DNA of 64,000 nucleotides from Physcia stellaris (GCA_018902385.1 JABSSW010000007.1:124001-188000), one strand, 5' to 3'; counted from the first letter of the stretch, positions 46,237-57,503 are shown. Numbers and translations are program-made. Notes: a model not told the origin generated them from the letters alone.

Positions 46237-46967
46237 TTATTCGGAGATTCGATCCTTGTGAAAGATATCTGGAACCTCCGGCATCCAGTTCTCCCGGTTG
46301 ATACAATAGAACTCTCCTTTAGGTGGCAATTCGCCAGGCTTGTCCATCGTTCCCGTCATGATATAGCGAAACTTGTCCTTCGCACCTTCTCCGTACTCGA
46401 GGATACCGCTGCCACAAGTCGGACAGAATTCGCGATGCAGGAGAGAGCCAGAACCGTTGTCCGCTTCGTGGATCGTGGGCTTTGTCTTAGACTCCTTGGT
46501 ATAGGAGAATGAATCTACCGGAAGCTTGGTCGTGAGACCGAAGGCTGTCATCAGAGGTCATAAATCTAAGCTTTTGAGGAATGAAGGCCTCGAAGACCGA
46601 CCTGTGCCAAAGAATTTCTGCAAAAAAAATTAGTGGTCAACGTCGATCCAAGTCTTCCAAGAGGAAAGGTACAGTCAGGGAGAGGGGTTTGGATGATCAA
46701 CGACGCAATCTTGGACAAAAAAGAGTCCAACCTACTTTGCAATTCTTACAGTGGCATAGAGATGTACGGGCTTCATCAGGAGAAGCGATGTCTATCTCAT
46801 ACTTAAGAGCGCCACCTGGTTGCAACGGTATTTCAGCTTTTGCCAACATGTTTCTGGAAGAATTGTTCAAACTGATATCTCAAAAAGGCGACACGGGAGA
46901 GTAGTCTAGCGAATTGAGCAGTCCTGACTTAGTATTACTTACAATAGCAGCCACCTTTGATAATCAT
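46237..46967 (-). CDS. GFA/CENP-V-fold zinc protein
   Basis: Exons 46943-46967, 46736-46815, 46602-46617 (16 nt) and 46237-46544 give 142 aa. Splicing assembles the zinc-site pattern: KGGCYCGALKYEID, SLCHCKNCKKFFGTAFGL and EFCPTCGSGILEYGE. The end, KGEFYCINRENWMPEVPDIF, is typical of the fungal branch. The family is named after a bacterial glutathione-dependent formaldehyde-activating enzyme, but most fungal members have no proven substrate. No targeting or membrane segment is visible. The first intron (127 nt) hides an in-frame Met that would give a wrong N-terminus lacking the first two Cys ligands. Divergent from HIS3. Confidence 0.88.
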
Positions 46968-47329
46968 GTTGCTGAAAGTAGCACTGGATTTTCTTCGAAC
47001 CTATAGCGGTGCCAATTCTTCGAGTCAAGTTTTCCGGAGGAGTTTTTTTTATTGATATGAGCCTTCTTTGTAAATCCCAATTGCAGTCCTGAATCAGCTC
47101 CTTACGTCATTGTTACGATATTGGTTGCGCTTTCAGCAGGCGCGGTAAGCGCATCTTTAGGGTTTTACGAGTCGGAAAGCATCTGATTGGGTTTTTAATT
47201 ATTTTTTGGGATATCCTACGTAGAATAAGTAGGCGAAGATGATGGAGTTGATATGAATAAAGATCTAATTCAAGAAGAAAGCTAGATCTCTAAGAAATAG
47301 AATTACAATTTGCCACATCGCCAACAAAC
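46968..47329. promoter_or_regulatory. Divergent promoter region GFA-fold gene / HIS3
   Basis: 362 nt. It contains GAGTCA (TGACTC on the minus strand) at 47022-47027 and TTACGTCA at 47102-47109. Both resemble bZIP sites; TGACTC is the core of the Gcn4/CpcA site that controls amino-acid genes including HIS3 homologues. One core site is weak evidence by itself. Confidence 0.4.
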
Positions 47330-48310
47330 ATGTCCCTCTCGCGCCGCACCGCCTCAATAACCCGCAACACCAACGAAACAAAAATCCAATTGTCCCTCTC
47401 CCTCGATGGTGGCCCCCTCGATCTGCTGCAGCCAACTTCCGCTTTCCCACCAGACGACTCTGCCGAGTGCGCTCATCCGCCGCAGAAAAGTAGTACCCAT
47501 GCATCCCAGATTACGAATTCGCAGCATATCTGGATATGGACAGGGATAGGGTTTTTAGATCATATGTTGCATGCGTGGACGAAGCATGCGGGGTGGAGCT
47601 TGAGGATTCGGTGTAGAGGGGATTTAGTGAGTAAGTTCTGAGGGGGTTTCTTGTGTTGTAGATTTACTTTGTTTCCTCCCCTGCCAAGTAATTTTGTCAA
47701 TGAAATCTAGCATTGGAATATCATGACTGGCTTCAATGTGTCCTATGCTATTTTTACAGCTTCCGAGGGTATGGTGAATCAATATAGACTTGCTATCTTT
47801 TATAATTAATCTTATAAATAATTCCATGCTCCAAGGGGCCTCAAAATATATGATGTGTTCCACAACTCCAATCCATTCATCTCAAGCTAATCGATGTTCC
47901 CAGTCGACGACCACCACACCACGGAAGATACTTTCCTTGCTCTGGGCACCGCCTTTAACGACGCCCTCGGCGCTCGCGCTGGCATCGCCCGTTTTGGCTC
48001 AGCTTATGCCCCACTTGACGAAGCACTCTCCCGCGCAGTCCTCGACATCTCCTCCCGCCCATTCTTTGTCGGCAGCTTCAACTTCGACCGAGAAAAGGTT
48101 GGGGAACTGAGCACGGAAATGATCCACCATGGCCTAGAAAGCTGGGCCCAGAACGCGCGGGTGACTCTGCATGTTGATGTCATTAAGGGCGCGAATGATC
48201 ACCATAGAGCGGAAAGCGCGTTCAAGGCGCTGGCGGTGGCTTGTCGGATAGCGACAGCGAGGGTGGAGGGAAAGGAGGGCGAGGTGACTAGTACAAAGGG
48301 TGTACTCTAG
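47330..48310 (+). CDS. HIS3: Imidazoleglycerol-phosphate dehydratase (histidine synthesis)
   Basis: Exons 47330-47630 and 47904-48310 give 235 aa. IGPD motifs: [38 protein letters not shown], the metal-binding [38 protein letters not shown] and [16 protein letters not shown]. Both His-rich metal motifs are intact. Known reaction: imidazole glycerol phosphate to imidazole acetol phosphate, step 6 of histidine synthesis (7 in some numbering). The intron is 273 nt and AT-rich, the longest found here. The donor is GTAAGT at 47631; the overlapping GTGAGT four bases earlier would break frame. Confidence 0.95.
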
Positions 48311-48582
48311 GCGCCGAGAGTCGAAAAGAAGTATTCGTTGTAGTTGACTTGGTTAACTTGTAAACTAGACGGACGCAGTATACCCAGCAATGGACTTATG
48401 GCTATGCTACCAACCGTTAATCGTCAATGCGTCTACAGGAGGCTGTTTTTGACAGCTGCGTTAGTGTCCTTCATTAGGGGGCTGTCTTTCTCCTAGGTCC
48501 ACGTTCAGTAATTGGACTAGTTCTGGCGAGATCTTTCAGTAATTATTCTGTTGAATAGAGACTTGGGGTTCATCACTCAAGC

Positions 48583-50464
48583 TCAACTCTCTCTCTGGCA
48601 TCTGGTGCATTCGCATTTTTCCCCTCGGAGCAAGAACGACAGCTTTCGCTGGCGAGCCGCCTTATTTTTCAGTCGGCTAACGTTCCTATAATCAATGCAG
48701 ATCTCTTCATCTCTTTGAATAGGTTTGAGAGATTCGACAACAACAGTCGATCCTCCGTCGACTTTCCGCCAATATGCGTTCGGTTCACAGCTATGATTCA
48801 AGAAGGAGAATAAGGGATTTATAGAAACCACACGTCTGCCGTCTCTTGCAGTCGACTTTGTCCGATTGCTAATGATCCGGTTCCAAACAGAGTGTAATAC
48901 CCACGTTTCGTAGCGAGTGTCCTGGAAGATGTCCACACCTAGTTGTTGTAAGACTGCCAAAGGCTGAACAATGTTCTCTCGGTAATTCCAGGCGGCCATA
49001 CGGAGCTGGGGTACTAGGCTCGCAATTCGAGGGTGCTCTAAGGGATGACAACAGTTGTGGACACATGTTGCCAATATCCGTGGCCAGATGAGACCATCCA
49101 CAATCCGATCCGATCCTTTTGCATCCTTAGCCGGGTCGAACAGCCACCCAAAATCTTTATTGCATAAGGGTTGATGATAAAAGGTCATGGCCATTGAGTG
49201 ACAATGTTCACTGCAATATACTGTGGAACAGCAATTTGACATGACCAGCTCATGAGATCCGCGCAGTATCGAACCGCAGCAGTGGTCACAGACTTGTTGA
49301 CCCTTTTTAGAAGATGGGACAGAGCTCGTGAAGTTGCTACTGCCGAATATGGTGTGATCCTCGAAGATGCTTTGTCTAGAGCTAATATTCGACTTTGCAA
49401 AAACCCCAAAACTCATGGGATCATTGGGTTTTGAAGTGACCAGGAAATTACGAGGTGCTAAAAAGCAGGGTGCCGACAGAAACTCGAGAGACTTTTGAAC
49501 AGCACTTATAGCATCTATTCGCACGCTTGGATCTTCAGCAGCGACAAATGGATATTGATGGTATGAGACCCAACCGATCTTGGATATCTGTTGGACCTCC
49601 ATTGGATCTGGAAAGTGCTGCTTGATACTCTGTACAAGTTTTTCCGAAGATTCTGCTAAAATTTCAGATAAACGTTCAAACTGCACTGCGCCTGGATATG
49701 TTTCTCTCCCTTCATTGCAAATTTGCTGCGCTGCTGTAAAGTCTTCAGCTGCATGCACAGCTTGTGTAAGAAACAATATCGCGTTCAAGTGTAGCGTGAC
49801 GTTTGCTGGATGATTAAAAGAAAGTTTGGTGATTAATGGGCGAGAACGGGAAGGAGCTACTGCTTTGCCTAGAGCATTCGGTTTGCCACGAAACATGTCC
49901 AAATTTGCTTTTGCTAAGAGGCGAGCTTTGTGAGCATCACCAGCAGCTAATCCAGCGTAGCCCAGTTTGAGTAGTAGCTCTGAGCGGCGCAACCATGAGG
50001 CTGGGTCATACGGAGTAATGGAAAGACTTCTGGTGATTCTCCTGATTTCTCTAGAGTTTTGCATGAAATCCACTATGCCCTAAGCCTTGTATGTTTAGTA
50101 GCTATTCTTTGGACAAAGGTAAACACGATGAAAATGAGCTCGGAACAGGGTTGTGCTTTACCTGAGCAGGTTCCGGATAGCCAATTTTCCTCCTCATTCG
50201 AATCCATAGCCGTGGATCCCAATGATTGTCGAGTCCCCCGATGGAGTGCGAGGACTTGGAAGTAGTGAATAGATCCTGAAGCCACCCTTTAGCCTTACTT
50301 GTTGAAGATAGCATCCGTGTCCCTTGGGCAGAGCCGCGAAGGAGCTTTTTCCTCCGGCCTGTTATCGTGTACATCATCTGAATAATGCCGGGCCATGTAC
50401 ATAGCCGTTTGCCCGACTCTGGGATATACTGTTCTTTTACACGCAGGGACATGCAAGGACGCAT
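48583..50464 (-). CDS. MYND-SET domain protein with TPR-like N-terminus
   Basis: Model: exons 50162-50464 and 48583-50079, 599 aa; the 82-nt intron (GTAAAG...CTTAG) joins RMRRKIGYPEPAQ to GIVDFMQNSREIRR. The main exon alone, starting at 50064, is certain. After a helical, TPR-like part (WLRRSELLLKLGYAGLAAGD) comes a Cys/His cluster of MYND type (CDHCCGSI...NCCSTVYCSEHC...PLC). The SET motifs are FSFLNHSCEPNAYWRK, RDEEICIDY and a post-SET cluster KCECTRCQRE. The order matches SMYD-like fungal proteins. Likely a lysine methyltransferase; the substrate is unknown. Exon 1 ends in IGGLDNHWDPRLW, which looks coding, but its start (50464) is a guess. Confidence 0.82.
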
Positions 50465-50810
50465 GGTCTACACTGAGCAGTCACGCTGTCTGGCTTTGTC
50501 CGAAGAACCCTAGGGATAGGAAAACCCATAGTGTACTTCGCAGGGATCATTGATAAGACTATTCCGGCGTCGCAAGCATGCTTGGACAATATATTTGGCT
50601 TTTGAGGACGAAACCTGTCAATTGATTCATGATTTTGCTCCAGACGTGACCTCCGATGGCTGGCTGTGACTCTACGTAATGTGATTGGCTGTACTAGCCG
50701 CCGAGCCGCCTCACGCTACGAGTAGAGTAAGCTTCTTCGCAACCTACTAGTAGAGTATTGCTGTCAGGATTAAAATACACCACCACCACCACCAACAGAA
50801 CTATCATTTT
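50465..50810. other. Upstream region of MYND-SET gene
   Basis: 346 nt. A short (CAC)n run lies at about 50778-50793. Otherwise nothing supported. It is the likely border between the conserved block and the accessory block. Confidence 0.35.
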
Positions 50811-50996
50811 ATGCAACGAAGAAGGTCTGATTGTATGAAGCTAGGCAGAAGCTCCAACCACTCTTCAAGGAGTAATGGGGCAGAAGTTCCCGGACAGGGT
50901 TCGAGCAGAGAAGAGGCCATGGCGAAAGCCGCGGAAGATCGGATGGAGAAACAGCGTGACGCTTCAAAAGGTGATTGCGGTGGTGCTTCGACTTGA
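50811..50996 (+). CDS. Hypothetical 61-aa charged helical protein
   Basis: A short ATG-started frame. After a Ser/Asn/Gly-rich start comes one strongly helical, charged stretch, SSREEAMAKAAEDRMEKQRD. This resembles the N-terminal helix of small p97/VCP-interacting (SVIP-type) proteins, but the second conserved part of that family is not visible. A splice at GTGATT (50972) could change the last residues. It may be a genuine small gene, a decayed one, or chance; there is no independent support. Confidence 0.28.
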   Translation: MQRRRSDCMKLGRSSNHSSRSNGAEVPGQGSSREEAMAKAAEDRMEKQRDASKGDCGGAST

Positions 50997-51130
50997 TTCC
51001 GCTAAACTCAAAGTCCAATCGTGCTCTTGCATCAAGTAAATCCGGAAATGTGAACGCGACTCTTGGGTTCACAGCAGAACTCTTTACTCTGCTTGTATTA
51101 CGGAGGTACTGCTAAACAAGACAGTAAACG

Positions 51131-51538
51131 ACTGAGTGAGTGAGTGTCTTCTGTTTATTTGACTACTGTCTCTACCGTTGCTCGGACCGGGTCGAAGGTA
51201 GAAGCGCCTGTAGCGAGAGAGGTTAAGTGGAGTTTCATAAGGAGTACTCCGTTCAATTTCCTCGTAAACGCTATTCCACGGACATTGGATGCCAATGCCA
51301 GCGCTCGAGCTTTAATGTTGGTGATTCTTTCCCCGTTCGAAGGAAGATCAGCCAGTGAACTATGAATCCTGCGAACTATGGATCCAGCGATTTATGTATT
51401 AATACCCGTCATCGCCTATGCCATCCAAGCTTTCTACACGCAAAATATAGACGCGTGGTAATGGACGTGCAGCAATCGCAGGACTGAAGGTTTCCAGTGG
51501 CGTTCGATGTGTCTACGAGTACAGCCTTGCAACCTCCC
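51131..51538. other. Upstream region of the secreted-protein gene
   Basis: About 400 nt before the signal-peptide exon. A small frame at 51144-51365 has no motif. Likely promoter and leader. Confidence 0.35.
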
Positions 51539-52357
51539 ATGTTAGAATTCGCGATGTACTTGGCAGCTCTGACTTTGCTTCTCTTTACATATGTGTATGG
51601 CTTGAGCGCGTATGTGTATGGCATCTCGTACTCGGCTGTTAACACGCTGACTCGTTAAAGTGCAGTGCTAAGCCGAAATTCAACGTTGTCCATCAATGGC
51701 TCGCAGAGCAATCCACCGTCTTTCAATGTCATGCACTATCACCTTGACACGGCACCCGGCCGATCCCTCTCACTCACCAAGCGGGACAGACCTCGAGCCA
51801 TGACGCGATGCCCGAATTTTGACGCGAGACGATCCGTCTTTCTCAGATCAAACTGTGTCAGGAACGGTAATCTACGTAATCTCATGATGTACTGCGGGGA
51901 CGGCCACTACGTCCACGTCATTCCTCAAGCTTGCAATAACAACGAAATATGCGTCGATACCAGCAGTCCAGCAAGATCTCGAGACGCCAAGGCCTACTGC
52001 GTCAGCGCAAACAACTTCTTCAGGATCCCTAGCTCGGAGCAACAGCAGGTTACCGGCGACTTCGAATTACACATACCAAGTAACAGCAAGCCCTTTGCTG
52101 CCGAGGCTCTCGTGGTAGACTGGGCTCGCATTCATGGGCTGAGAAGAACAGAGAACTTTGAGTTGTCTTCGGTCTGGGAAATAGTACCTGTGAGCCCAGG
52201 GTTTGCCCCTAGACGGGTAGTGCTAGATAGCGTGCATTGTGTTGGATGCTATAGCCTGAAGCTACAGCCATTATCGGAGGATACCAATTTCCTGACAGCG
52301 ACGATCGATTTGAGGGCCGCGCCGGCTGGCTATCTATATTTAATCACAATATCTTGA
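51539..52357 (+). CDS. Predicted secreted cysteine-containing protein, unknown family
   Basis: Exons 51539-51609 and 51661-52357 give 255 aa. The first exon encodes MLEFAMYLAALTLLLFTYVY then GLSA, a good signal peptide, and splicing by a 51-nt intron (GTATGT...GCTGAC...AAAG) removes the only stop and continues in frame. The mature part has about nine Cys (for example PNFDARRSVFLRSNC, MMYCGDG, IPQACNNNEICVDTSS, DSVHCVGCYSLKL) that could pair. No transmembrane segment follows, and no enzyme motif is recognised. Small secreted Cys-containing proteins in fungi are often effectors or surface proteins; that is inference. The region around it has no housekeeping genes. Confidence 0.68.
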
Positions 52358-53577
52358 CGGAAGCCTATGAGTTGGAATACGGGTTGGGATACTGACAGGT
52401 GTAGGCTCTAGTTCATGTCAATGAGACGAGAAGAGATCGGAAGCTATTGTTTAGTCGCTAATACAAGGCAATAAGACGTCTTCGGCAGATTGACGATCAA
52501 TTGTTTCCACCTCTGTATGACACCAGATCTGGACATGCTCGAGCCCAACAATACCTCTTATCGGTGACTGCAACGATATGCCATCGATGTCTGAAGTTCT
52601 CAATTTCATGCCTGTGGAGAGGCAGACTCATATTATGACTCTATCGCAATGGCTATACGAAAAGACGCCACGGCTCATCCTGTGTTAGGTAGTAGAGCAC
52701 TTTCATCTACGCTTTGATTCATCACTGCGATCGTCTTAACTTACACAGATTGAAGCGGTTTCTAGGTTTATCAAGGGTTAACAGCAGGGTTAGGGCATAG
52801 GCGTGTGTGCAAGCAAAAAGGGGGTGAGATGGAAAAACCCTGTCAACTCCGCTTCTCCTTCTGGAAAACCTCAGACCACCGATGGGCCTTTCGATCTACC
52901 AGGCTCGTGAAATCTATGATACCGCATTTCGTCATCACCACGTGAGATAGCCCAGTATTCGGGTTTCCTAATTCGATTTTCTTTGAGCGGCACTTGCCGT
53001 TTCAACCTCAGGTTGAACGTTATTGAGCAGGACTAATTGGCGAGTATCAATTAATGCACATTACTTGGCTATCATCCGTCATGGTTTTCCCAAAGGACCA
53101 TGGCAGCTGAACTGGTCTGCTCCGCCTTCTACAAGGGTGTCATGAAGTGCACAGCCTTCAGCTAAAATGTCTTAGCGTTGAATCTCCAATACAATACATT
53201 GTATGATTTAGATCACAAGATCCCACCATCGATGCACCTTTAAGGTCAAGCGCTTGCGATGGCTTCACGCTATCATCGCTCACAGAAGAGTGAGGCGTGG
53301 TGCAAGGCAGACATGATACTCACAGCAGATTTGCCATGGGTGGTGTAGGCGGCCGTCAGCCTCATCGCTCTCATGTGCTTCCAGAGACAAAGTCCTAGAG
53401 CCAGGGAGTCCATTAGGATTCTCACTCACTGTAGTTCCATTATCGCAGTGTTCGATCGCTTGAAGTGTATGATATAAGGTCTTCAGACCTCTCCTACAAG
53501 TACACAATCAAACCTTCTCAACTTTCAGTACTTTGTTCATCCACCTTAACCAAGAACAACCCCTGCGCAAGAAGTTC
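52358..53577. other. Gap in accessory block (1,220 nt)
   Basis: No supported gene. Short frames (for example 53280-53507 minus) are unremarkable. I see no inverted repeats or transposon ends by eye. It should contain the promoter of the following membrane-protein gene. Confidence 0.35.
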
Positions 53578-55204
53578 ATGGCTTATACCGCTTGCAGGCC
53601 CCAAAGTTTGAAAGTTATTCTAGTTAATCTGCTGTTTATATCCACTGTTACTGCAAACCTTGATTTTTGCTCTCTGAACGAAAATGCTACCATTGCGAAT
53701 ACTTCCCTCACCTGGGGTCAACTATTAGGAGATCCCATCCGTGCCTTCGACCAATCTTCTTACCTGCGTCCTGACATAGGTAGACTATGGCCAGTCACCA
53801 GCCAAAGACACTCGCTGACTTGATGATAGGAGGAGCGCTCATGCCATACGTTTATACAGCTGTCATCCTCATCGTCCATATACCGGTTGTCATAATCAGG
53901 GTTGTTCGCTGGGAGACTGTTCAGACTTGGTGCCTCATCGCTACGTTCTTTACAGTCGTTTTGACCGTACAGTAAGTCGTATTTCCGAGCATTGTTCCCT
54001 TCTCTAGACCTCCAGAACCACAAGACTGTGGGAGCTAATTCCTCCCCAGAACGGAGCCTTGTAGGTCAATGCCTACCCGAGAATGACAGAGCTGACTCCG
54101 AACCCTCTAACAGGTCATATATTTCGACTAAATTTGCAGCAGATAAGGTACTTACATGGACGCCACTGATGCTGGTCATCGATGCTGGAAGGTAGGACTT
54201 ACTTTTAATGATTTCCTCATGAGGCTTTCATAGTCCTTTTCCAGATCTGCCAGAGTTCAACAATCGCTAATCCTACGACCCTCCAGCATGGCCCAGGTCC
54301 TTTTTCTCATCGTTGAGGACAAGAAACTTCTATCGAGGTTGAGGCAAGCCCTAGCAAATCAGAACGTGCGAGACACCTGCTCTAAACTACGTGCTCCGCT
54401 ACACCACAGGCCTAAATCAGGTAAGAAGCAAGGAATCAAGCATAAGCACAGGACAGTCACTGAACGCCCTCAGACCCAAATCCAGAAGAAAGCCAAGCCA
54501 TCGAAACCAAATCCGGCGCGATTGAAGGAGCTTCTACCGAAGGAAACCCACAGATAGTCCACGTTGGATCTTCCGAGAAGGCGCTTTGGAAGGACAAGGC
54601 TCTATGGGTCGCCGTCTTCGCGCTCCTGCTGCTGCTTGCAGTTTTCATACTACAGATTCTCGGTCTAGCAAGAGCCCTTCGCGGCAGTAAAGCCTCAACA
54701 CCATTGGTATCCTGGTGCTCTCCAATATTCTCGCCATTTGGGATCGCGCTACTGGACGGGAACTGTGACCAGTACCCTATCGTTCAAACATTCAAGAAGG
54801 GGGTCGGGTGTATCATGATTCCCGGAAGCCAACAGATGTCATGGCTAAAGGCTACGGTTGCCGGCACCGGGCTATCCTTGGGGCTGGAGATGCTGGACAT
54901 CTGCATTCTCGCAATGGTACACAGCACCACCCGCTGGCGTGGGGTCAAGATGCGACGGCCATGGTTCAGCATGTTTACGGGTGTTGCCGTCCTGGGTCTG
55001 ATTCTGGTCTTTGGCATCATTTATGCATCAGTCCTACCGCCTGGCATCACTGAACGAGTATGGATCGTTACGAATGCAGGTTCCCCCCTGATCTACTCTG
55101 GGAAATTGGGGACGGCAGGTTTACGAGGTGCTATTATCGGCTGGAATGATGGCGTCTTCTCCCAATGGGGAACAACCTATTTTGGTGGCTGGGCTGCAGA
55201 CTGA
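53578..55204 (+). CDS. Polytopic membrane protein of unknown function
   Basis: Exons 53578-53779, 53830-53971, 54114-54191, 54245-54420 and 54474-55204 give 442 aa (457 if the Met at 53533 is used). The N-terminus SLKVILVNLLFISTVTANLD looks like a signal peptide, followed by a ~45-aa possibly glycosylated stretch (NENATIANTS). Hydrophobic segments follow at about residues 70-95 (PYVYTAVILIVHIPVVII), 105-120, 230-255 (VAVFALLLLLAVFILQIL), 320-345 and 365-385 (VLGLILVFGIIYASVLPP). A charged Lys/Pro/Glu-rich loop lies between TM2 and TM3. No family is recognised. Four 50-142-nt introns keep one frame, which supports a real gene. Confidence 0.62.
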
Positions 55205-56279
55205 ACTGCTCATGACTTTCGTCAGAGTAAATCGTTTCAATTGCGAACCTCCCAAACGAAACTCTTCCTATCTGGTATTCCGAATTGACACAAAGTTTTG
55301 TCTGTTGTTTGCCAATACGATACTTCCCAATGGAATGCTTCGTGACGTTGGTGCCGAGAGATAGTGGCCAAAAGCAGTACAAAACCTAACGACAAATAAT
55401 TGGAAGGGCGTGCTTGAAATCAGATGACACTACTTCTCGATCATTTAAAAAGCCTACAAAGAAGTTTCGTTTGGGATCCTACTCAAGGAAGTCATTACCA
55501 CTAAATAAAAACAATGGCTTAGCAGTGGGAGCCTTTCTACACCGCCGGAACGGTTGAACGTTTGAGCTAGCTGAGATGACAACCAGCTCTAAATATCTGA
55601 GAACATACGAGTAATGAGCCTCGCCTAGAGCGTCCTCATTCGCTCCTCGCCTCGGACAAAATGACTGCCGAACTGGAGTGGAAAAAAAAGGAGGCTGTTT
55701 CGGGAAAGACAGCGATTTCCGAGTTTTGTTGATTATACAAATTTTGACCACCTACGGCTCAGAAACAAGGAAATCCTTATCTTGTTGAAGGAAAGCTTAT
55801 TGTGGAAGTGTTTCTTGGTCCGTAGCGAGTGGGTTTCGCCATCATAGGATCTTTGAAATCAATCTCGTTCTTGAGTCAGCTTACCATGTGTTGGTCTTAT
55901 TTGGGTGCTCGGCCTTGTCCAATGGGGAAGGATTCGCGTCTCTAGCTCCTTATATATCTCAATAGATTGCGGACTGTTGAGACGAGCTTTGGGCTAGACC
56001 TGTCCGAAATCTCTTCAACGGAAAAAATACCCCTTCAACAGAAACTAACATGAATAGGTTTTGAGTCACATGGTCAGCAACACCCGGATTGCTTCTCAAC
56101 AAAGATGACTGACCGTGGACCTGTGGTATTTAAATATTATGGCCTCTACGACTGAGACTTGTCTTCTACAAATGCAGCAAGCAAACAGCTCTTATAAGGA
56201 CCATTGGTGGCTCTCTTGTTGATATTTCAGCAGCGTTATCCACGAACGTTCAGATCCGATCGAGGGAGTGACCGGGACC
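55205..56279. other. Gap in accessory block (1,075 nt)
   Basis: Between two plus-strand genes. Nothing supported; presumably a 3' UTR and the promoter of the next gene. Confidence 0.35.
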
Positions 56280-57503
56280 ATGCTTGAAGAGTTAGAAATG
56301 GATCAGATGACGAACATCCACTCCACTACACGAAGCGACGGACCCCAGGATCTGCATGATGCCTCTTTGCCGGGCCCGGGCATGCATGAGACGCCTCTGA
56401 CGGAGATATCCTATGTGACGGATGCTCATGAGCCAGAGATGAAGGCTGAAAGGATCCTTGGTTGCAAGACAGAGACTTGTCCGTTCGGAGTATTTGGAAA
56501 GTTACCTATGGAAGTACGCTTTAACATTTGGCGACATCTCATGCCAGAATTACGCAAAGAAAGCGAGCCACCAATAGAAGTGTATGGCTTGCCGATGATA
56601 TTATCGCCACCGTCAGGCAATCGACTGGCAATCCTGCGCACTAGTCACGCTCTGAATTATGAAGTCCAAACGGAGCTTTACCGATCCCGAACACTGTGCA
56701 TCTCCATCAGGCCTGGACAAAGAGGCTGGCGAGCGGAGGATCTGCCGGGATCGACTGTGGCAGATTTCCAGAACACGAAGTTTCACCGATTTAAGTCCAT
56801 CAAAATGGAAGTTCCCTGTTCCCGTAGTGACGACCCAGGACAGCTGCTGTATGCTCGGGCTTCGATATTGAGCTTTATCCGTGTCCTGAGAGGCTGCCAG
56901 GAGTCGATCGAGCACTACGAACCCTGCCGTTTATTATCCAGTGACCAACGCCAGCTTGAACCCTGGATAAATGGAAATAGAAACGAGGGATCTGTATCGT
57001 ACCCCAGAATCCCAAAGCTTCAGGTAGCGTTTCTCAATACCGAAGTAGACACATGGCAGGACGGCTCAGGAGTCGGTGATTTACCTAGGGGAGGGCTGCT
57101 GCACATTGAAGACAATCTGGAGCTTCTTATACACCCATTCGGATATCTGCGTAACGTTGAACAGATCAATTTTTCTTTTCCTGAAGGACTCACCCTAAGT
57201 GCCCGATTGCTGACGATGGTGCAATTTATCAAGACAGCATGTCGGGCTCAATGCTTCGACGACAACTACTGCGACGATAGATATCATGATGACGCAGATC
57301 AATTTACGCAAAGGGAAGCGCAGCGATGCTTTGTTCTGGATATTGCCTTGGATACAACACCTGGTCCCACCGCGGCGATCCTACAACGCGAACGTTTGAT
57401 CCAGTCGCGCTCGTACATGAACTTCATTCGGGCATCTCGTAGACAGGCACGTATTGTTACCAACTTCGAGCCAGTTGGGCCCAAGAATGAGGAAGCGTTG
57501 TAA
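56280..57503 (+). CDS. 2EXR/F-box-like protein of unknown function
   Basis: An intronless 407-aa frame. At about residues 65-90 it has FGKLPMEVRFNIWRHLMP, the pattern of the 2EXR domain (an F-box-like helix common in expanded fungal families). The rest lacks known motifs but contains ILRTSHALNYEVQTELYRS, which fits the second conserved part of these proteins. Members are frequent in Pezizomycotina, often lineage-specific, and mostly of unknown role. The first in-frame ATG is at 56280. Confidence 0.75.
   Translation: MLEELEMDQMTNIHSTTRSDGPQDLHDASLPGPGMHETPLTEISYVTDAHEPEMKAERILGCKTETCPFGVFGKLPMEVRFNIWRHLMPELRKESEPPIEVYGLPMILSPPSGNRLAILRTSHALNYEVQTELYRSRTLCISIRPGQRGWRAEDLPGSTVADFQNTKFHRFKSIKMEVPCSRSDDPGQLLYARASILSFIRVLRGCQESIEHYEPCRLLSSDQRQLEPWINGNRNEGSVSYPRIPKLQVAFLNTEVDTWQDGSGVGDLPRGGLLHIEDNLELLIHPFGYLRNVEQINFSFPEGLTLSARLLTMVQFIKTACRAQCFDDNYCDDRYHDDADQFTQREAQRCFVLDIALDTTPGPTAAILQRERLIQSRSYMNFIRASRRQARIVTNFEPVGPKNEEAL

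Noticed and set aside
50778-50793. Short (CAC)n run
   Set aside because: A microsatellite of five or so units with no sign of function.
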